From: Lacrimispora celerecrescens
GTDB taxonomy: Bacteria; Bacillota; Clostridia; Lachnospirales; Lachnospiraceae
Reading direction: 5' to 3'
Length of the DNA: 64,000 nt
NCBI RefSeq assembly: GCF_000732605.1
Contig: NZ_JPME01000025.1
Span: 88,988 to 152,987 of the forward strand
Part shown: one piece after another, positions 53,046 through 62,458 of the stretch
Layout of the letters: each line of letters opens with the position of its first letter
How positions within the stretch are numbered: the first letter of the stretch is position 1
The notes under the pieces: generated by a model
Told to the model about the DNA's origin: nothing
The model's input: only the letters and a program-made list of their open reading frames with translations
The model's database searches: none
Made by a program: the position numbers and the translations under genes

Positions 53046-54562
53046 TTATGCTGTTCCCTGTTTCTTCTTATCAAGCAATTGCTTAATAACTGGATTTAAA
53101 AGAACCACCAGACAGATCAAAAGGATGATTCCTGTCATGGGACGTGTCACAATGTTTACGGTAGCTTCCATCAATGTGGCTCCGTCGGCAATGGTATAAG
53201 CGCGGCGAAGGTTTGATTCACAGATAATGCCCAATACCAGGCCGAGAATCATTGCGGAGCTGTTGAATTTACACGTTACAAAGATAAATCCGATGAGGCC
53301 GGAGATCGCCATGAGAATGACATCAACAGATGTGTTCTTGGTAGCATAGGCACCGATGGTGGCCATCATAATGATGGTAGGCCCCAGCACGCTGTAAGGA
53401 ATCTTTAAAATCTGCACGAAGATCTTAGCAATCACAATCGCTGCGAATACCATGATGATGTTGGATACAAACATGGATGCAAAGGTTGCGGATAAGAACT
53501 GGGGCTGGTTGATTAACAGCAGCGGTCCCATGGTAACACCCTTTAGCACCAAAGCCGACATCATGATTGCGGCTGCATTACCTCCTGGAATTCCCAGGGA
53601 GAGCAGCGGCACCATGCTCCGCCGGTCGCTGCATTGTTTCCTGTCTCTGGAGCTGCAATACCTTCCAGACATCCGGTGCCGAACTTCTCCGGTGTCTTTG
53701 ATAGTTTCTGCTCCGTGGAATAGCACAGGAAGGAGGCGATGGTGGCTCCCGCTCCGGGCAGGATTCCAATAACAGTACCCAGAACAGAACATCTGGCTAT
53801 AATCCATTTAACGGAAAGAACTTCTTTCAGAGTGGGCATTTTTGCCGTCATCTGCTCATTTTTACTGTCGCCTACAGCCTGAAGCTTGGAAGGCTTGTTG
53901 GTCTGCTTCAGCACCTCGGTCACTGCGAAAAATCCGATCATAACCGGGATCATCTCAATGCCGGAAGTTAGGAGCCTGGTTCCGAAGGTGAGACGAGGAA
54001 CGCCCAGCAGAGGGTCCAGGCCGACACAAGCTAACATCAGGCCAATGAGACCGGAGATGAGGGTACGGCAGATGTTATCAGTTTCAAGACTTGTCAGAAT
54101 GGAAAGTCCCATAAAAGAAATCGCAAACAGCTCAGACGGTCCGAAGCTCAAAGCTGCCTGTGTAAGCTGGGGGCTTAACAGAAGCATACATATGGCTGCA
54201 AATATACCGCCGATGGCCGAACAAAGCAGCTGCATGCCCAAGGCCTTGCCGGCCTCACCTCGCTGTGCCATGGGATATCCGTCATAGGTGGTAGGCGCAC
54301 TGGAAGGAACACCGGGAATCTTAAACAGAATAGCAGTCATACCTCCGCCTGTAATTGATGCGCAGTAGATGGCAACCAGAAATGCAATTGCATTGACTGC
54401 ATCCATCTTGTAAGTAAACGGAATGCCGAGGGTAACCGCCATCGTAGCGGATACGCCCGGAAGGGCCCCGAAGAGGGTGCCTAAAAATACTGCAAAAATA
54501 ATCAGAATAAACATCTTCGGTGCAAACACCACCGCCAGACCACTGGTTAATAAATCAATCAT
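53046..54562 (-). pseudogene. tctA: TctA permease, interrupted by a single-base frameshift
   Basis: Tripartite tricarboxylate transporter large permease (about 505 residues if restored; normal TctA ~500). The N-terminal 2/3 is read 54562 to ~53614: LFGALPGVSATMAVTLGIPFTYKMD and GGGMTAILFKIPGVPSSAPTTYDGYP are family hallmarks. It breaks at ...NNAATGGA, and continues in another frame as MVPLLSLGIPGGNAAAIMM... to 53046. One base (A) is missing at ~53614 (GGAGCATGGTG for GGAGCAATGGTG). As written neither half would be a working permease. AAAGGAGG start signal intact. Confidence 0.88.
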
Positions 54563-54574
54563 ACGACACCTCCT

Positions 54575-55123
54575 TTAAAATCTCGGAATCAGGGACTCAA
54601 TGAACAACGCTAGATTTCTCAGGAAGGAAATCTGGCCCCTTGGCAGCATTACTCCCAACAGTACGGCAAATCCTATATACAGGACAATCGTTATAATAAT
54701 GGATGTCCCGATCAGGGCCGGCCATTTCCTCTGTCCCAGAAGATATCCATAGGCTATCAGGAACAGCAGACAAGTCAGCATAAAACCAATTGGCTCATAC
54801 ATGAGAGCCATAATAACTACCAATACCATTCCGGCAAACAGCTTGCTCTTTACCAGCCTTCCGATCGATGGGATGAAATCTTTGAATGCTGCTGTGATTT
54901 CCTCTTTTTTATTCTTTTTAAAATATTTGAATATGTTCCAGCACAGTGCCGGTATCAGAACAATCAACAAAGCCTGAGGCCACTGTTCGGCCCCCAGTTC
55001 ATTTATGGCAGACGATGGCATGGTTGCGCCTACGTACCAATAGCAGAACAGGGATGTTGCCAGCAATAACAGATTAATAATCAATTCCAATGCCATAGGT
55101 ATAATGTTCTCCTTTCTCATCAT
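54575..55123 (-). CDS. tctB: TctB small permease subunit
   Basis: 182 residues, four predicted helices (TctB layout: LELIINLLLLATSLFCYW, ALLIVLIPALCWNIF, FAGMVLVVIMALMYEPIGFMLTCLLFLIAYGYL, LIGTSIIITIVLYIGFAVLL). No ribosome site precedes 55123. AAAGGAG lies 12 bases before an internal Met at 55096, so the true start may be there. Between tctC and tctA. Confidence 0.85.
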   Translation of the reverse strand: MMRKENIIPMALELIINLLLLATSLFCYWYVGATMPSSAINELGAEQWPQALLIVLIPALCWNIFKYFKKNKKEEITAAFKDFIPSIGRLVKSKLFAGMVLVVIMALMYEPIGFMLTCLLFLIAYGYLLGQRKWPALIGTSIIITIVLYIGFAVLLGVMLPRGQISFLRNLALFIESLIPRF

Positions 55124-55169
55124 GAACTCAGGCGGCGGTCTGGGGCCGCCGCCTGTTAAAACAAGGGCA

Positions 55170-56225
55170 TTACTTGATCAGACCTGCACTCTTTAAGTAT
55201 TCTTCGAATGTTGTGTACTCTTTGTCTACCAATGTCTGCAGTTCATCCGCAGTAGCATAGCCGGGACGGTCTAAATAGCCTGCATTCTTCATGAAATCCT
55301 GATAAGATGCGCTGTTCCAAGCCTCTTTGATTGCCTTTGACATAGCATCAACTGCTTTGTCAGGCGTATCCTTACGGGCGAAGATACCGCGCCAGGTTCC
55401 TACATAAGAGTCGATTTTGTGTTCTCCCGTGCTTTCAATGTCAGGGAAGCTTGACATGCGTTCCTCGGACATGGAAATCAACGGAACGATATCACCAGAC
55501 TCGATCAGACCTTTGATTTCATCGGCTCCGGTGATGTTGATATTGATGTGGCCGCCTACCATTGCAGAACTCAGTTCAGCGCCGCCGGAATAGTTTACAA
55601 TTTTCACATAATTCTCAACTTCGGTGATGTCACATCCTAAACCGCCTGCCAAAGTTTGTTTTAAGGATACGGAATCCGCTCCTGTTGCCGTAAGCATACC
55701 GCAGGTCAGCTCCTGGGGATGGCTCTTTGCATACTCAACAAATTCGGTAAAGTTAGAATATTTACCTTCCATGGCCTTTTTGGAGGATGCAATGATATTG
55801 ATGGAGTGAACCAGCTTGGAAACCGGACGGAACTCTTTTCTAAAGTCAACCGGAAGGATCTTTTGTAAGTCCAGCATGATGTGTGACTGTGTTCCAAGTA
55901 CATATGTATAGCCATCTGCCGGCTGTTTGTTTGCAAAATCAATGCCGTTTGCACCGCCTGCGCCTTCAACGTTGACGATCTCAACCGGAACCCCCAGAAC
56001 CTTCTCAAGCTCCGGCTGAAGCGGACGAAGGGTGCTGTCTGCGCCTCCTCCTACGCCCCATGGACATACCAAAGTCACTTTTCTTTCCCATTTCCATTCA
56101 CCTTCGGCTCCTGCTGCTTTCGCACTGGTTCCTGCCCCCTTTGAGCTGCATCCGGCTAAGGCAGATGCTGCTATGCTGGTCACCAGGGCCATGGACATTA
56201 TGAACTTAAATCCTTTTCTCTTCAT
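55170..56225 (-). CDS. tctC: TctC substrate-binding lipoprotein (proximal copy)
   Basis: 351 residues. Lipobox LAGC (Cys ~25), mature part WKWERKVTLVCPWGVGGGADSTLRPL, VNVEGAGGANGIDFANKQPADGYT. Binds a carboxylate outside the membrane for TctAB. AAAGGAG 7 bases before ATG 56225. First gene of the leftward tct operon, divergent from the OmpR-like regulator. Confidence 0.92.
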   Translation of the reverse strand: MKRKGFKFIMSMALVTSIAASALAGCSSKGAGTSAKAAGAEGEWKWERKVTLVCPWGVGGGADSTLRPLQPELEKVLGVPVEIVNVEGAGGANGIDFANKQPADGYTYVLGTQSHIMLDLQKILPVDFRKEFRPVSKLVHSINIIASSKKAMEGKYSNFTEFVEYAKSHPQELTCGMLTATGADSVSLKQTLAGGLGCDITEVENYVKIVNYSGGAELSSAMVGGHININITGADEIKGLIESGDIVPLISMSEERMSSFPDIESTGEHKIDSYVGTWRGIFARKDTPDKAVDAMSKAIKEAWNSASYQDFMKNAGYLDRPGYATADELQTLVDKEYTTFEEYLKSAGLIK

Positions 56226-56364
56226 ACTTGCTCTCCTTTTGTTCATTTTGTATATTTCTTACCTTTTTTTTAGATTATAATTAAGCTAACTTAACTCTGC
56301 TCATACTTTTGTTTAAATTTCTGTAAGGTAATAATAACCATATGAAAAAGCTGTCGGGTTGTGT

Positions 56365-56370
56365 TATAAT
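56365..56370 (+). promoter_or_regulatory. Promoter of the OmpR-type regulator
   Basis: Extended -10 TGTTATAAT (TATAAT 56365-56370) in the divergent gap with tctC; the -35 is poor. Confidence 0.5.
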
Positions 56371-56417
56371 GTTGTTAATTTATGGAATTTACTACAACCG
56401 AAATGGAAGGTAGGATT

Positions 56418-57110
56418 ATGAATTACAATAAGATACTTGTGGTAGACGACGATCCGTCGATCCGCCGCATTATATGTCGCATCTTAAACAGCGAAGGAAT
56501 TCTGACTGACGAGGCCTCCGGAGGCTTAGAAGCGATTCAGAAAACGGAGAATAACACCTATTCCCTGATCATTCTGGATCTGGTAATGGATGATATGAAC
56601 GGCTTTCAAGTCATCCAGCACCTGCGTGCCCACAGCATTCTGACTCCGCTGTTTGTTCTGAGCGGAAGGCAGGCAGAGGCAGATAAAGTTCTTGCGCTGG
56701 GGATCGGAGCCGACGATTATATTACCAAGCCTTTCAGCAACGTGGTTTTCAGCGCCAAAGTCAAAGCCTGCTTAAGACGTGTAAGCTTATCTGCAGCTGC
56801 CAGCTCCAACGAACTATATGCCGGCTGTTTCCGCTATATCTGTGACGAGATGCGGCTGTTTAAAAATAACGCCGAATTATTTCTCTCCAGTAAGGAATGT
56901 CTGCTGATGAAATATTTCCTCAGCAACCAGAATAAAATCCTGACGAAAGAACAGATATACAGCCATGTCTGGAATGATACATTTATAGATGACAACACGA
57001 TCATGGTACATATCCGCCGGCTCCGCATGAAGATCGAAGATGACCCTAATCATCCGGTATACTTAAGAAATGTCCGCGGCATCGGTTATCAGTTCATGGT
57101 GAAAAATTAA
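56418..57110 (+). CDS. OmpR/PhoB-type response regulator
   Basis: 230 residues. Receiver (~1-115) with ILVVDDDPSIRR, Asp in SLIILDLVMDDMNG, and Lys in ITKPFSN. Winged-helix DNA-binding domain (~135-228) with SSKECLLMKYFLSNQNKILTKEQIYSHVWN and TIMVHIRRLRMKIEDDPNHPVYLRNVRGIGYQF. Start 56418 (AAGGTAGG upstream); 12 extra in-frame codons are not needed. Divergent from the tct operon; likely activates it on signal from the hybrid kinase. Confidence 0.93.
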   Translation: MNYNKILVVDDDPSIRRIICRILNSEGILTDEASGGLEAIQKTENNTYSLIILDLVMDDMNGFQVIQHLRAHSILTPLFVLSGRQAEADKVLALGIGADDYITKPFSNVVFSAKVKACLRRVSLSAAASSNELYAGCFRYICDEMRLFKNNAELFLSSKECLLMKYFLSNQNKILTKEQIYSHVWNDTFIDDNTIMVHIRRLRMKIEDDPNHPVYLRNVRGIGYQFMVKN

Positions 57111-57115
57111 TTGCT

Positions 57116-57140
57116 TTGGCCAATGCCATTACAGAATCTA
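57116..57140 (+). repeat. 25-base direct repeat, right copy (fprA 3' end relic)
   Basis: 24/25 match to 49276-49300. It begins 5 bases after the regulator stop, in non-coding DNA, followed by AT-rich sequence like that after fprA and then a terminator. It looks like the remains of the end of fprA on the far side of the tct block. Confidence 0.75.
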
Positions 57141-57157
57141 GATAATATAAAAAAATC

Positions 57158-57201
57158 AAGAGCAAGGAAAATGGCTGAAAACCGCCAGATACCTTGCTCT
57201 T
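57158..57201. terminator. Bidirectional terminator between the regulator and GH42
   Basis: AAGAGCAAGG (57158-57167) / CCTTGCTCTT (57192-57201) around a 24-base loop, with T-runs on both outer sides. Confidence 0.82.
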
Positions 57202-57208
57202 TTATACT

Positions 57209-59233
57209 TTATCCCTTGATTATTCTTATAATCACCGTCCCATATGATTCTATTTCTCCCTTATCTGAAATCTCTCCAAGCAGCACCGTTCCCTCTGAAA
57301 GGCAGTCTAAAAGCTTCTGTTCCAGCGTAACAGGTTTTTGGCTGAAATTCTGCAAAAACAGATACTCATACTGATCCGATTCCCTTGAAGTCAATTCAAC
57401 CTCTTCCGGTATCAGCCCTTCCACAAGTGGCTGGATTCCGGCTTCACAAGTCACCTTCCAGAATAAATCGTCATAAAAGTCCTGTCCAGCATCGGCACAT
57501 ACATAATAGGCAGTTCCATTCCCATAATGATTTTTTGTAAGGGCCGGATATCCCTTATAAAAGTCATTCTCATATACCATAAGAGCTTCTGCCCCATGAA
57601 GGCTCACCAGATCGCAGAGATTACGGCACTCATACCGGTCACCGTCTTCCCCGGATGCAGGAACCATATAATTGCTCTCCCAGTCATAAAGACCGTCTAT
57701 TTCCGTACTGCGAAGCCCTACTACCTCCCGGAGCCCATGAGGAACGCCCCCAAGAAAACACCTGTCAGATTCATCCACAATTCCAGACCAATAGGTCATT
57801 ACCAACTGTCCGCCATTACGGACAAACTGTTCTATTTTCTCTTTAATGCCGCTGCGGTATAAATATAGCATGGGAGCGGCCACGAGCTGGTAATCCTCCA
57901 GGCTGTCATCCATGGTTATCACATCCACATTAAATCCCAGCTTTTTTATGGCGTTGTAGACTTTTACACAGGTCTCATGATAATACAGTCCTTTATTTCT
58001 GGGACCTTGTGCGTCTTCCATTGCCCATCGGTTTTCCACATCATAGATCAGGGCTGCTTTGGACTCCACTCCTGTCCCGGATAATTCCCCCAGAATGGCT
58101 AGCTCTTCTCCGATTTGGCTGACCTCCTCAAATACCCTGGTATCTGTGCTTCCATAATGGTCAATGACAGCCCCGTGGAATTTTTCCGAGCTTCCCGGAC
58201 TTTGGCGGATCTGGAAATACAGGACACTATCCGACCCATGAGCAACTGCCTGCCAGGAAGCCAGCTTTAAAAGGCCGGGTTTTTTAAGTTTACTGACTCC
58301 CTGCCAGTTTGTGCTGCTGGGACAGGATTCCATGAGCAGAAACGGTTTCTTCTTTAAGCTTCTCATGAAATCATGCTGCATGCCGTTGTCCCTGGCCGTA
58401 AGAATCTCCTTTTCCTTGTGCCACAAAGGATAGGTATCCCAGGAAACCACATCCACTGCTTTAGATAGCTTCCGGTAATTAAGTCCCTGATAGTCATACA
58501 TAAAATTAGTGGTAACCGGCTGCCCCGCTCCCGCCTCCCGCAAAGAGTCGGCCTCCCACCGGGCAAAATCCGTGGTCTGATCCGTCACAAACCGCTTCCA
58601 GTCCAGATTTAAACCATGTACCATGCTCTCTCCTATGGCAGAAGGGCTCTCCACCTGGTCAAAGGACTGATAGCCGTGGCTCCAGAATGCCGTACACCAG
58701 CTTCTGTTTAAACGGTCTATGGAGCCATACCTTTGTTCCAGCCATTTCCGGAACGCATCCTGGCACAATGGACAGTGACACTCACCGCCGTATTCATTGG
58801 AGAGATGCCAAAGAAGAACTCCTGGATGGGAGCCAAACTCCTTTACCAGCCTTTCATTGATCTGCTTTACCTTCTCCCTGTATACAGAAGAGGTGTAACA
58901 ATGATTGTGACGTCCGCCAAAACGCTGGCGCCTTCCTGTATCATCGACCCGCAGCACCTCCGGATATTTGTCTGACATCCATTTGGGCCGGGCACCAGAT
59001 GGGGTACCCATGATGGTGTATATTCCGTTTTCATAGAGCCGGTCCAGCCGTTCCTTCAGCCAGGAAAACTCAAATTTTCCTTCCTCCGGCTCCAGAAAAG
59101 ACCAGGCAAACATCCCCATGGTGACCGTATTGATCCCGGCCTTTTTCATATATTCCAGATCCTTTTCAAGGATCTCAGGTTCTTGAAGCCATTGTTCCGG
59201 ACTGTAATCCCCTCCGTGCCATATATTTTTCAT
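57209..59233 (-). CDS. GH42 beta-galactosidase
   Basis: 674 residues, cytoplasmic. Starts MKNIWHGGDYSPEQW, typical of GH42. Acid/base Glu in WHLSNEYGGECHC (with zinc Cys cluster CHCPLC), nucleophile Glu in LLMESCPSSTNWQ; trimerisation domain ~390-590; C-terminal beta domain. AAAGGAG 7-8 bases before ATG 59233. It lies downstream of a three-gene sugar ABC transporter that presumably supplies galactosides. A terminator-like hairpin precedes it. Confidence 0.95.
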   Translation of the reverse strand: MKNIWHGGDYSPEQWLQEPEILEKDLEYMKKAGINTVTMGMFAWSFLEPEEGKFEFSWLKERLDRLYENGIYTIMGTPSGARPKWMSDKYPEVLRVDDTGRRQRFGGRHNHCYTSSVYREKVKQINERLVKEFGSHPGVLLWHLSNEYGGECHCPLCQDAFRKWLEQRYGSIDRLNRSWCTAFWSHGYQSFDQVESPSAIGESMVHGLNLDWKRFVTDQTTDFARWEADSLREAGAGQPVTTNFMYDYQGLNYRKLSKAVDVVSWDTYPLWHKEKEILTARDNGMQHDFMRSLKKKPFLLMESCPSSTNWQGVSKLKKPGLLKLASWQAVAHGSDSVLYFQIRQSPGSSEKFHGAVIDHYGSTDTRVFEEVSQIGEELAILGELSGTGVESKAALIYDVENRWAMEDAQGPRNKGLYYHETCVKVYNAIKKLGFNVDVITMDDSLEDYQLVAAPMLYLYRSGIKEKIEQFVRNGGQLVMTYWSGIVDESDRCFLGGVPHGLREVVGLRSTEIDGLYDWESNYMVPASGEDGDRYECRNLCDLVSLHGAEALMVYENDFYKGYPALTKNHYGNGTAYYVCADAGQDFYDDLFWKVTCEAGIQPLVEGLIPEEVELTSRESDQYEYLFLQNFSQKPVTLEQKLLDCLSEGTVLLGEISDKGEIESYGTVIIRIIKG

Positions 59234-59262
59234 TTTAATTACTCCTTTTCTCCCAAAAAATA

Positions 59263-59297
59263 CCGCAGCCGATTCCATATCCGGAAGCCGGCCGCGG
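59263..59297 (-). terminator. Intra-operon terminator upstream of GH42
   Basis: Imperfect GC-rich stem (59263-59276 / 59283-59297), followed on the minus strand by TATTTTTT. It lies 20 bases after the permease stop and 22 before the GH42 ribosome site, so it would reduce GH42 relative to the transporter genes. Confidence 0.7.
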
Positions 59298-59316
59298 CAT
59301 CTGATTTGATTTCTTT

Positions 59317-60123
59317 TTATTTTACTGCTCCTGTAATACCTTCTGCAAAGCTTCTTTGCAGTAAGAAGAATACGATTACCGTAGGAATGGTGCAGACCAA
59401 TACGGCCAGCATAAGGATTCCATAATCGGTCACATATCCTTCTGTTAAGTTAGCCACAAGCATTGGCATGGTAATACTATTCGCATCGGACATGATCACC
59501 TTAGGCCAAAGGTAACTGTTCCAGGCACTCATAAAGGTAATGGTCATAGCTGCCGCATAGGTGGAGCGCATGGTAGGCAGAAACATCCGGTAGAATATCT
59601 GGAACTCACTTAACCCGTCAAGCCTTGCCGCCTCCATGATATCCGACGGAAAGGATCTTGCGCTCTGGCGGAACATCATGATCAGAAACGGGGTGGATAT
59701 GGTGGGGAGTATAAATCCCAGGGTACTGTTTAACAGCCTTGCACTTGAAAACATCCGGTAAAGAGGGATCATGGTCGCTGCAAAGGGAACCATCATGGCC
59801 AGCAGGATCACACTCATAACCCGGTCCTTTGCCTTGTCATGAAAGACTTCAAACCCATATCCTGCGATGGAACAGACAAGCAGGGAGATAAACGTCATGA
59901 TAATGGAATACTTAAAGGAATTCCCAAGGGCTGTAGCAACATTCTGGGAAGCGAACAGCTTCTTCACATTGTCAAAAAGTGCCGTTCCGAATATTAAGGT
60001 CCCTCTGGACACATCCACACTTTTATTGGTGGCCGCAACCATCATCCAGTACAGAGGAAACACTGAGATGACAGAGACAACGGTTAAAAATGCATAGGCT
60101 AAAAACTTTTTTCCCTTAGTCAC
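59317..60123 (-). CDS. Carbohydrate ABC permease, MalG-like
   Basis: 268 residues, six helices, EAA motif DIMEAARLDGLSEFQIFYRMFLPTMRS. Start taken as GTG 60123 (AGGTAGG 8 bases upstream); GTG 60132 abuts that site. Overlaps the preceding permease by 8 bases. Part of the galactoside importer. Confidence 0.9.
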   Translation of the reverse strand: MTKGKKFLAYAFLTVVSVISVFPLYWMMVAATNKSVDVSRGTLIFGTALFDNVKKLFASQNVATALGNSFKYSIIMTFISLLVCSIAGYGFEVFHDKAKDRVMSVILLAMMVPFAATMIPLYRMFSSARLLNSTLGFILPTISTPFLIMMFRQSARSFPSDIMEAARLDGLSEFQIFYRMFLPTMRSTYAAAMTITFMSAWNSYLWPKVIMSDANSITMPMLVANLTEGYVTDYGILMLAVLVCTIPTVIVFFLLQRSFAEGITGAVK

Positions 60124-61009
60124 GCTTATCACCTACCTTCAGCTGTATAAATGCAAGAACTGCCACCAGAATCAGGATTAAGTAAGACATAGAAGCTGCA
60201 TACCCGAAGTTTGGCACATACTTGAATGATACATTATAAATATAGTGGGACATGGTAATGGTGGCATTGGCCGGTCCGCCGTTGGTTAAGTTCACGGACT
60301 CATCAAACAACTGCAGGGTACCGTTGGTGGACATGATGGCCGTCAATAGGATGGTGGGCTTTAATAACGGAATCGTAATCCGAAAGAAGGACTGAAACGG
60401 AGAGGCCCCGTCAATTTTTGCCGCTTCATACACGGAATACTCAATGTTTTGCAAGCCGGATAGATAGAACACCATGTTATAGCCTGTCCACCTCCAGATC
60501 AGGGCAAGGATAATTACGATCCTGGCAGAATTTGGATGACCCAGGAAGTTGTATCCTGTGGATAATATCCCAAGCTTTATCAGGACGATATTAACCAGCC
60601 CATCCACAGCAAATAAGGAACGGAAAATTACTGCATAGGAAACCAGGGAGGTCGCACAGGGCAGAAAAATCGCGGTACGGAAAAGCCCTTTGAACCGAAG
60701 GTCTTTATTGTTCAGCAGAGAAGCCAGGACCAGAGCTGATATCAGCATGATGGGAACCTGTATGATCAAATAGATAAAATTGTTTTTAAGAGCCTGCACA
60801 AACACAGGATCCTTGAACATTCTTACATAATTGGTCCCGCCCGTCCACTTCATTGCCGCACCGATTCCCGTCTGGAAAGAAAGGAACAGTGCCTGGATCA
60901 TGGGCAGAAAGCTCATAATCGCAATCAGGATGACCGCAGGCGTTAAAAATATCCAGCCCGCAAGGCTCTGTTTCTGGCCTAAGGACAGCTTTTTCTTTGA
61001 ATTTCCCAC
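60116..61009 (-). CDS. Carbohydrate ABC permease, MalF-like
   Basis: 297 residues, about six helices, EAA motif SVYEAAKIDGASPFQSFFRITIPLLKP. Start is GTG 61009 with GGAGG 7 bases upstream. No ATPase gene in the operon; a shared ATPase must be used. Confidence 0.92.
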   Translation of the reverse strand: MGNSKKKLSLGQKQSLAGWIFLTPAVILIAIMSFLPMIQALFLSFQTGIGAAMKWTGGTNYVRMFKDPVFVQALKNNFIYLIIQVPIMLISALVLASLLNNKDLRFKGLFRTAIFLPCATSLVSYAVIFRSLFAVDGLVNIVLIKLGILSTGYNFLGHPNSARIVIILALIWRWTGYNMVFYLSGLQNIEYSVYEAAKIDGASPFQSFFRITIPLLKPTILLTAIMSTNGTLQLFDESVNLTNGGPANATITMSHYIYNVSFKYVPNFGYAASMSYLILILVAVLAFIQLKVGDKRD

Positions 61010-61033
61010 TGAAATGCCTCCTCCCTCTTATTT

Positions 61034-62338
61034 TTATTTACCCATAGCAAACTTAACTGTATCTTCTGCTGTCTTAATCTCTGAGTCAATGTCTGCTCCT
61101 GAGACTACATGAGTAATGGCAGTTGCTACCGCATCACGGGCTTCATAATAATAAACACCTGTATTATTGGAAGGAACCTTTGATGCAAACTCTGTGATCT
61201 GTGCATATACAGGCTTTCCTCCAAAGAATTCCTGAGGTTCTCCATAAACCTTACTGTCTGCTGCAGGAAGATAGGTTGCCAGTGCTCCGGATTTTGGAAG
61301 AATGGTCTCATAGAAAGGTACGCTTCCTGCAAATGTTTTTGACAGGAAATCTGCAGCCAGCTCTGGATTCTTGCTTCCGGCAGTTACTGCCCAGCTGGAA
61401 CCTCCGTTATTGGAATAATTGGTTGCATCGCCTACACCTTCAAGCTTCGGTATATTGGTAATCGCCCAATTGCCGGACTGGTCTTCTGCCGTCTGGATGC
61501 TCGCCATGATCCAGCAGCCGTTAATCGTTCCTGCCACTGTACTGTTTGTCATCGTTCCAACATACTGATCCCAGTCATTGACTTCTACAAGCACACCGCT
61601 CTTAACAAGGGAAACATAGGTCTCGATAACCTTTTTCAGCTTGTCATTTCCAACCATGCTCGGATTCCCGTCCTTATCAAAGAGGCTTCCCCCTGCGGAC
61701 TGGAGCATGATCATGATCAGATCGGACTCTCCTGCCGTACAGGATAACAGGGGTTTTCCTGTCTTGGCTAAAATCTCCTTGCCCATGGCCTGATACTTGC
61801 TCCAGGTAATATCTGTAAAATCTGCATCCGTAAATCCAGCTTCTTTTAATACATCAGTACGATAAGCGGCAATTGCAGCTCCATTATCAAAAGGAACCCC
61901 GTAATTTTTCCCTTCTACAACAGAGTAAGCAGTTTTAGCCTTTGGAAACTTTGAAAAGTCAACTCCGCTTCCGGTTAAATCCTTAAAGGCGTCGGGATAG
62001 CTGATTACATTCTTCTGAAATGCGTTGTCCTGCATCAACAGGATATCAGGAAGAGTATCCAGGTTTTTAGAAGTAGCCGCCGTTGTAAGCTTGGTCTGAA
62101 CGTCAGCCCAAGGCGTTTCCACTACATTCAGCTTAAAATCCGGATGATCTTTCTGGTACACCTTTGCCGCTTCTTCCATGGCATAAATGTTAAATGCAGG
62201 GTCCCAGCACCAGACAGTCAGTTCGTTTGCCTTAGCCCCATCTCCTGCATTCTGCCCTGCACCGCCGGAATTTCCGCAGGCTGTTAAGGAAGCCACCATG
62301 GCCCCAGCCAGTAATATGGATGCAATTCTTCTCTTCAT
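61034..62338 (-). CDS. Sugar ABC transporter substrate-binding lipoprotein
   Basis: 434 residues. Lipobox LTAC (Cys ~21), mature part ELTVWCWDPAFNIYAMEEAAKVYQKDH; family-1 solute-binding protein. Context with GH42 suggests a galactoside or related oligosaccharide. AGGAGG before ATG. First gene of the operon, downstream of an AraC gene on the same strand. Confidence 0.93.
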   Translation of the reverse strand: MKRRIASILLAGAMVASLTACGNSGGAGQNAGDGAKANELTVWCWDPAFNIYAMEEAAKVYQKDHPDFKLNVVETPWADVQTKLTTAATSKNLDTLPDILLMQDNAFQKNVISYPDAFKDLTGSGVDFSKFPKAKTAYSVVEGKNYGVPFDNGAAIAAYRTDVLKEAGFTDADFTDITWSKYQAMGKEILAKTGKPLLSCTAGESDLIMIMLQSAGGSLFDKDGNPSMVGNDKLKKVIETYVSLVKSGVLVEVNDWDQYVGTMTNSTVAGTINGCWIMASIQTAEDQSGNWAITNIPKLEGVGDATNYSNNGGSSWAVTAGSKNPELAADFLSKTFAGSVPFYETILPKSGALATYLPAADSKVYGEPQEFFGGKPVYAQITEFASKVPSNNTGVYYYEARDAVATAITHVVSGADIDSEIKTAEDTVKFAMGK

Positions 62339-62386
62339 ATCAAAACTCCTCCTCTTTCATAAAAAATTGGCTTGTATGATAATTTC

Positions 62387-62392
62387 ATTATA
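62387..62392 (-). promoter_or_regulatory. Promoter of the GH42/ABC operon
   Basis: Extended -10 TGGTATAAT (minus TATAAT 62392-62387), with only GACTTT where a -35 should be. A weak -35 fits activation by the AraC regulator next door. Confidence 0.5.
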
Positions 62393-62458
62393 CCAGCATT
62401 TTTTGATTTAAAGTCTTTAGATTCAATTAAAAAATGCGCATATTCGATCATTATTCCC

